DNA from: Vanilla planifolia
Lineage: Eukaryota > Streptophyta > Magnoliopsida > Asparagales > Orchidaceae
Assembly (NCBI GenBank): GCA_023846275.1
Contig: CM043869.1
Location: 14,479,501-14,543,500 of the forward strand
Reading direction: 5' to 3'
DNA: 64,000 nt
Positions 59,411 through 64,000 of the stretch are shown piece by piece. The notes below the pieces were generated by a model. It saw only the letters and a program-made list of their open reading frames with translations, had not been told where the DNA came from and made no database searches. A program made the translations under genes and the position numbers. Numbering within the stretch: position 1 is the first letter of the stretch; every line of letters starts with the position of its first letter.

Positions 59411-59479
59411 AAACTTAAAATGATTAATTACCATATTTCTAGACTTTAATAATTTGACAAACAAACCAAAGTATCATCA

Positions 59480-60110
59480 AGCCTAAGAAAGATATGTCAA
59501 TAAGAACAACTTTACAAATCATATACTTAAATTTATTTGAAAACATTCAACCCCTTATCTTAGGAAAAAAATATGGGTTTGTGATTGTAGATGATTATTC
59601 TAGATACACTTGGGTGCTACTCCTTAAGAAGAAGAGCAAAGCTTTTATGAGTTTTGTCATGTTGATCACTAGAATACAAAATGAACATGGATTATTTTTA
59701 ATATTTATTCAATGTGAACAAAGTGGAGAATTTAAAGATGAAGCTTTCATTGAACATTGTACTAAGTGTGGCATCACACACATTTTCATCAACTAGAACT
59801 CCATAATAAAATAAAGTGATAAAAAGAAATAATAAAATATTAATTGATTTAGCTAAGTATATGATTAGTGAGTTACGTTCTTAAATATTTGTGGGCTAAA
59901 GTTGTAAACATTACATGCTATTTCAAGAAGTATGTCTTTGCAAGACTTATATTCAAATTAACACCTCATGAATGATTGTATTTAGAGAAACCCAAGATTA
60001 CATGCTTACATATTTTAGGTGTAGATGTTATATTCTAAATAATGATAAAAATGATTCTAAGAAAGTTTGATCCAAGATTAGATGAAGGATGTATTAGGAT
60101 ATTCATGAAA
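59480..60110 (+). pseudogene. Integrase of copia-2
   Basis: The frame at 59,494-59,796 covers the first half of the catalytic core: TLQIIYLNLFENIQP, YGFVIVDDYSRYTWV with the first catalytic Asp region, KKKSKAFMSF, and QCEQSGEFKDEAF where RSDHGGEFEN is usual. The second catalytic aspartate is replaced (E). The frame then breaks at HIFIN. Remnants continue in other frames to CRCYILNNDKND and FDPRLDEGCI (60,010-60,095). The third catalytic residue lies in the broken part. Confidence 0.85.
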
Positions 60111-60147
60111 TGGTCAGGCCTATTAAGTATTTAATAAGAGTGCTAAT

Positions 60148-61130
60148 TTGATGGAGAAATTTATACATGTAACATTTGATGAATCTTTACCAAAGAAGCA
60201 TAATGTTGAGACCTTAGAAGAGGACCTTGAGGATTTTGAAAAATTGGATATTGAGGATTTACCCATGAAAGATAACAAAATAGTTAAAGAGTGTATAGAG
60301 ATTCAAGCTTCAAAAGAATTGAAATTTAAGAGAGATCATCCAAAGGAACAAGTTCTAGAAGAAAAAGTGGAAGGTGTGAAAACAAGAGCCAATTTTAAAC
60401 ACTCGATCTTTTTCTTTCGTTATGAACCAAATATAGTTAAAAAAAGTATTAAACGATGATTTTGGGATTATAGCAATAAATGAAAAACTAAATCAATTTG
60501 AGAGAAATGAAGTATGGGAGTTAACCCAAAGGCTAAGTGATCATTCAATAATAGGAACTAAGTGTTCATTCAAGAATACACATGATGTGAATGGCGTTGT
60601 GGTTCGAAATAAAGCTCAATTAGTTGCCAAGTGTTATAGTTAAATTAAAGGAGTAGATGTTAAAGAAACTATTACTCCTATGGCTAGCTTAGAAGCTATC
60701 TATGTCTTATTAGCTTCTAGATGTTGTAGATGTTTCAAATTATATCAAATAGATGTAAAAAATGTGTTTCTTAATGACTATATTAATGAACAAGTTAATG
60801 GTGAGGAACCAACTAGTTTTGAAAATCATGACAAATTTGTTCATGTGTATAGATTGAAGAAAGCTTTATATAAATTAATGCAAGCACTTAAAGCTTGGTA
60901 TGAGATGTTGTGTAGTTTTATAGTTTTTAATAGTTTTAGTAGAGGAAAGATAGATAATTACCTATTTATTAATAACACAAATAACATCAATTAGTTTGCT
61001 AAATATGTATAGATGATATTATGTTTGGATCAACTAATGACAAACTTTGTATGAAATTTTCAAATTTAATGAATAATGAGTTTGGCATGAACCTAATGAT
61101 ATAATTGACCTTCTTTTTATGATTGCAAGT
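60148..61130 (+). pseudogene. Linker and reverse transcriptase of copia-2
   Basis: An open frame at 60,148-60,459 carries the linker (MEKFIHVTFDESLPKK, KFKRDHPKEQVL, GVKTRANFKH). A frameshift follows, then NQFERNEVWELTQR, IIGTKCSFKN and VVRNKAQLVAKCYS (60,490-60,645). The next frame, 60,680-60,994, has MASLEAIYVLLASRC, QIDVKNVFLNDYINEQV with the first RT aspartate, LKKALYKLMQALKAWYE and GKIDNYLF. After another frameshift the catalytic box reads CIDDIMFGSTNDKLCMKF (61,004-61,060). Both aspartates of the YVDD box are kept, but breaks preclude a product. Confidence 0.88.
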
Positions 61131-61920
61131 TAAACAAGTCAAGCAAACGAAATGCACAATTGAATTACTAAAGAAGTTTGGTTTTGAGAGTTTGAAGTCA
61201 AGAATCAAACCCAAGTGTAAAATTATATTTTTGAGCAAGGATGAAACAGGAAAACCTATGGATGTAATATTGTGTAGTGGTATGATAGAATCACTATTAT
61301 ATCTTACTATTAATAGACCACATGTACTATACAAAACTTGTGCTTATGCTAGATTTCATGCTAGTCCCAAGGAGTTCCCTTTAAAATAATTCAATATATT
61401 TTTAGATATCTAATTTTGACACCTAGATTATGGTTTTGGTATCCAAAGAGTAAGTTATGATTTGGTCTATATGCATGTTTAGATGCCAATTTTGTTGGCC
61501 ATAAAATAAGTAGAAATAGCACAATAGATACATGTCAACTTTTTGGACACTCATGCATCACCTGGACTAACAAGAACAAAATTTTGTGATCTTATTTTCA
61601 ATTGAATCTAAATATATTACTATAAGTAGCTATGTAGATTTAGTCTTACACATAAGATAATTGTCATTATGGGCCCCATATATTGTGACAATATAAGTCT
61701 AATCTCTCTTATGAAAAATCATATTCATCATTCATAGTCTAAACAAATAGAGATTATATATTATTTTATTTAAGAGGAAGTGAATCATAAAGTTGTAACC
61801 AATCTTTACTCCCTCAAGTAAATAATTTACAAACTTTTAGCAAACTATTGTCAAGTGAAATCTTTGCCTAAATTCAATTATCCCTTGGAGTTATTAAAAC
61901 CTTTGAATGATAACAAAAAG
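61123..61920 (+). pseudogene. RT connection and RNase H of copia-2
   Basis: The 88-codon frame at 61,123-61,389 has QVKQVKQTKCTIELLKKFGF, MIESLLYLTINRPHVLY and CAYARFHASPKEFPLK, the SIRE-like RT connection. RNase H follows with LWYPKSKL.FGLYACLDANF (61,430-61,490), a DTCQLFG segment, and a faint KNPI.HSRTKHI.IRYHF remnant near 61,710-61,760. The end (VVTNLYSLK, LPKFNYPLELLK) matches the ADIFTKPL...RF..LR..LG close of pol. Stops are frequent. Confidence 0.8.
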
Positions 61921-62073
61921 GTGAGAATATGTAATGTATGCATAAAACTATCAGGGAACTAAAATTTATGGGGGCAACTTATTCTACATTTATGTAAATT
62001 TCAATTTCACATTAGTTAACATTTCTCTTTTAGCTTTTATAAATGTATATCCAATTGTAACACTGTTATCATT

Positions 62074-62084
62074 AAATGGGAGAG
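62074..62084 (+). other. Polypurine tract of copia-2
   Basis: AAATGGGAGAG lies directly before the inferred 3' LTR start (TATTAACCCTATC). A second G-rich run, TATGGGGGC at 61,967-61,975, lies about 100 bases upstream and could be an alternative or internal tract. Confidence 0.55.
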
Positions 62085-62086
62085 TT

Positions 62087-63880
62087 TATTAACCCTATCA
62101 CATCTTGTGATAGTTTGATGATATCATAATCAAGTGTTTTTGTTCCTAATAATTTGCTTGAGTTATTATTTTAGGTATAAGACAAGTATAATGCTATTGC
62201 AAGTCGTATAGTCTTAAGTACCTCTCACAGAATCTCTTGGAACAAGTTCTTCAATAATGGCACAATTCATAGAGGATGTTTCCCTTAAGGGTATAGAAAC
62301 TATCATGAGTATTATATTTGCTTTTTATGTCTAGATTTTTAAAAACAATTTAACCATTCTCTTATGGCACATTGGATTGTAGTCATCATTATCATTCTAC
62401 TTTCTCATTCATGTATTATTGTTATATCTCTTATCCATGAGTTTAAGTTGAGAATAATAACTAGGAATAAGTCAAAATATGTGTTCTCATAACAAAATCT
62501 ATTTTAGGATTATTAATAATCATTTGTGCAAATAGACACAAAGTTCTATATTCAATTTGCTCACTAATTATGTCAAATGGTGTTTCTTTTGATACATGTA
62601 ATATCAATTTTCCTTCTATGTGCCATACTTAATATATGTGAAATTTAATATGGTATATACAAAGATCTCATCATACTGGTACAACTACTTTTGTTAGTAA
62701 GATACATATGTTATAGCATAATCATATATTAACTATACCCATTATTGGCATTGTATGAAACTTATTTTGTTTTGTGCTCTATGGTATTATATGCATCATT
62801 TAAAATAAAATATTTTACCATACTTGTATGATCTCATTCTCTCATAAAACACTTAAACTAAATTAGGCAAAAATTGAATTAAAAGGTATTATATAGATAC
62901 AATATTGTATAATATGAATATAATTTACATAAAAATAATATAGTATTGAAGTTAGAAATGCTTCATTCAAACACAATGTATATACAAAGTATTTATATCC
63001 TTGAGTCAAATAAGTCGGACTTAAACATGAACTTTTATGTACTACTATGGTATAGTTATCATACTCGTACAATGAACCTGAAAACTTGAGAGTTTGAATT
63101 AAGTAAAAAAAATATGTCATACACATACAATCCTCTTATTGGACATATTTGATTCTATGATATGAAAGAATGCATAAGTCTTAAGAGAATCATACTTATA
63201 TGATCCCCGTTACCATTTAGTATGAAGTTTAAAACCCAAGAGTGATTTTAACATTATGAATTATGCATGCATCGTACAATATGATTTCCATCATCATACT
63301 TATATGATGTACTTTAAGTAACAAAAATAAGCATATCATACAAGGGGTTCACTAAGCAAATCAATTGTATTTCCTTGGTATGATCTCTAGATCGAGCTTG
63401 CATAAATGACTAGTGAATTTCATTGGAAATCTAATTTTAGCCTTTGAAAATTTCTTGAAATATTTTTTAATCAAATGGAGACTATAAAAGGATCAATGTT
63501 ACCTGAGAAAGTAAAATGCATTTGTTACATCTCATATTAAGAATTCATATTACTCCATTTGAGCTAAAGTTGTGCATTAGTATTGTTGGAGTTTTTTTAT
63601 AGATTTTGCCTCACTTATAAGTTATATGTACAACCTTCATTACTATTAGAGCTATAACACTTTGTGTCATTACCCATTTTATGTTGTATGTGAATTGAGG
63701 CTATTGTTAGCCATTTTTATGAGCTCTTTTAAGCTTTTTTTGTGTAACATTTTTATGTGGCTTTTCCACTTACCTAACTTGTGACAAAATGTTTATATTT
63801 TAATGTGTTAGCTTAATGATATAACATGAATTAGACTTTTACTATGGTCTAATTTAGAGTCTATAACACTTAAGATGCTC
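62087..63880 (+). repeat. 3' LTR of copia-2
   Basis: Homologous to 55,842-57,132 along its length, with about 480 extra bases at 63,150-63,630. The start is TA where TG is expected. It carries at least six copies of an inverted-repeat motif of the form TCATAC-n-GTATGA. Confidence 0.7.
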
Positions 63881-64000
63881 AACCAATTATTAAAAAATAT
63901 TCATGGATATTATATTTTAATGAAAGTAATGTGACATGTGTGATATTTTAAAATTCTTCAAAGATTAGCATCCAAAGTTGTAGCATAGATTATTAAATAG
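63881..64000. other. Right flank of copia-2, nothing recognised
   Basis: AT-rich sequence after the last block shared by the two LTRs. It may hold the true LTR end and target duplication, but neither is visible. Confidence 0.3.

Larger units (their letters stand above)
55842..63880 (+). mobile_element. SIRE/Maximus-like Ty1/copia element (copia-2), decayed
   Basis: An almost full-length copia element of about 8 kb, with homologous LTRs (55,842-57,132 and 62,087-63,880) enclosing gag, protease, integrase, RT and RNase H in copia order (integrase before RT). The RT region wording (FSRGKIDNYLF, CIDDIMFGSTN, ARFHASPKEF) is typical of the SIRE/Maximus lineage. The large envelope-like frame of some SIRE elements is not present between RNase H and the 3' LTR. 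Many stops and some frameshifts make it inactive, but it is the best-preserved copia here. No target duplication was recognised. The two LTRs differ greatly, including a deletion of about 480 bases in the 5' LTR near 56,895, so it is old. Confidence 0.85.

Noticed and set aside
1-64000. Prokaryotic or phage-type defence or biosynthetic system
   Set aside because: No long bacterial-type frames, no ribosome binding sites and no operon layout; every recognisable domain is from a plant retroelement.

Overview
The window is AT-rich plant nuclear DNA made almost entirely of decayed retrotransposons. I find no intact host gene, no rRNA or tRNA gene, no CRISPR array and no bacterial operon. The plant assignment rests on long LTR retrotransposons with a plant-type initiator tRNA-Met primer site (TGGTATCAGAGC), chromovirus-like Ty3/gypsy elements, Tork-like and SIRE/Maximus-like Ty1/copia elements, and a plant L1-type LINE with a CCHC ORF1 and an RVT zinc finger. 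The species cannot be named. All family and lineage names come from reading translations by eye; no search was run.

Layout. 1.6-14.8 kb: a minus-strand copia element (RT and integrase at 1.6-3.07 kb, gag at 13.6-14.75 kb) split by a nested minus-strand Ty3/gypsy element with two LTRs, gag, protease, RT, RNase H, integrase and a chromodomain-like tail. 15.5-16.4 kb: a patch of less AT-rich, unassigned DNA. 20.9-26.1 kb: a second, internally deleted minus-strand gypsy element. 28.7-47.1 kb: a plus-strand copia element followed by a LINE. This copia/LINE junction has been tandemly duplicated, and each copy was later hit by a different insertion of one GC-rich LTR family: a solo LTR at 31,327-34,497 (minus) and an internally deleted element at 39,021-42,751 (plus). 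Both insertions keep perfect 5-bp target duplications. 52-55.6 kb: a third gypsy element, minus strand and truncated. 55.8-63.9 kb: an almost full-length but inactivated SIRE-like copia element on the plus strand.

How the parts relate. The insertions can be ordered. The old copia and LINE were joined, then duplicated, then decayed. The GC-rich family arrived afterwards, because each duplicate copy provides the empty site for the insertion in the other. The only long reading frame that still looks like a healthy protein is the 172-codon gag fragment of the GC-rich element at 42,103-42,621. It lies in an element that lost the rest of its gag and all of its pol, so it is not autonomous.

No undescribed functional system is supported. 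The most informative observations are the duplication with reciprocal empty sites, the variable arrays that distinguish the two GC-rich LTRs, the recurrent inverted-repeat motif in the SIRE-like LTRs, and an isolated coding-looking fragment near 48.8 kb.
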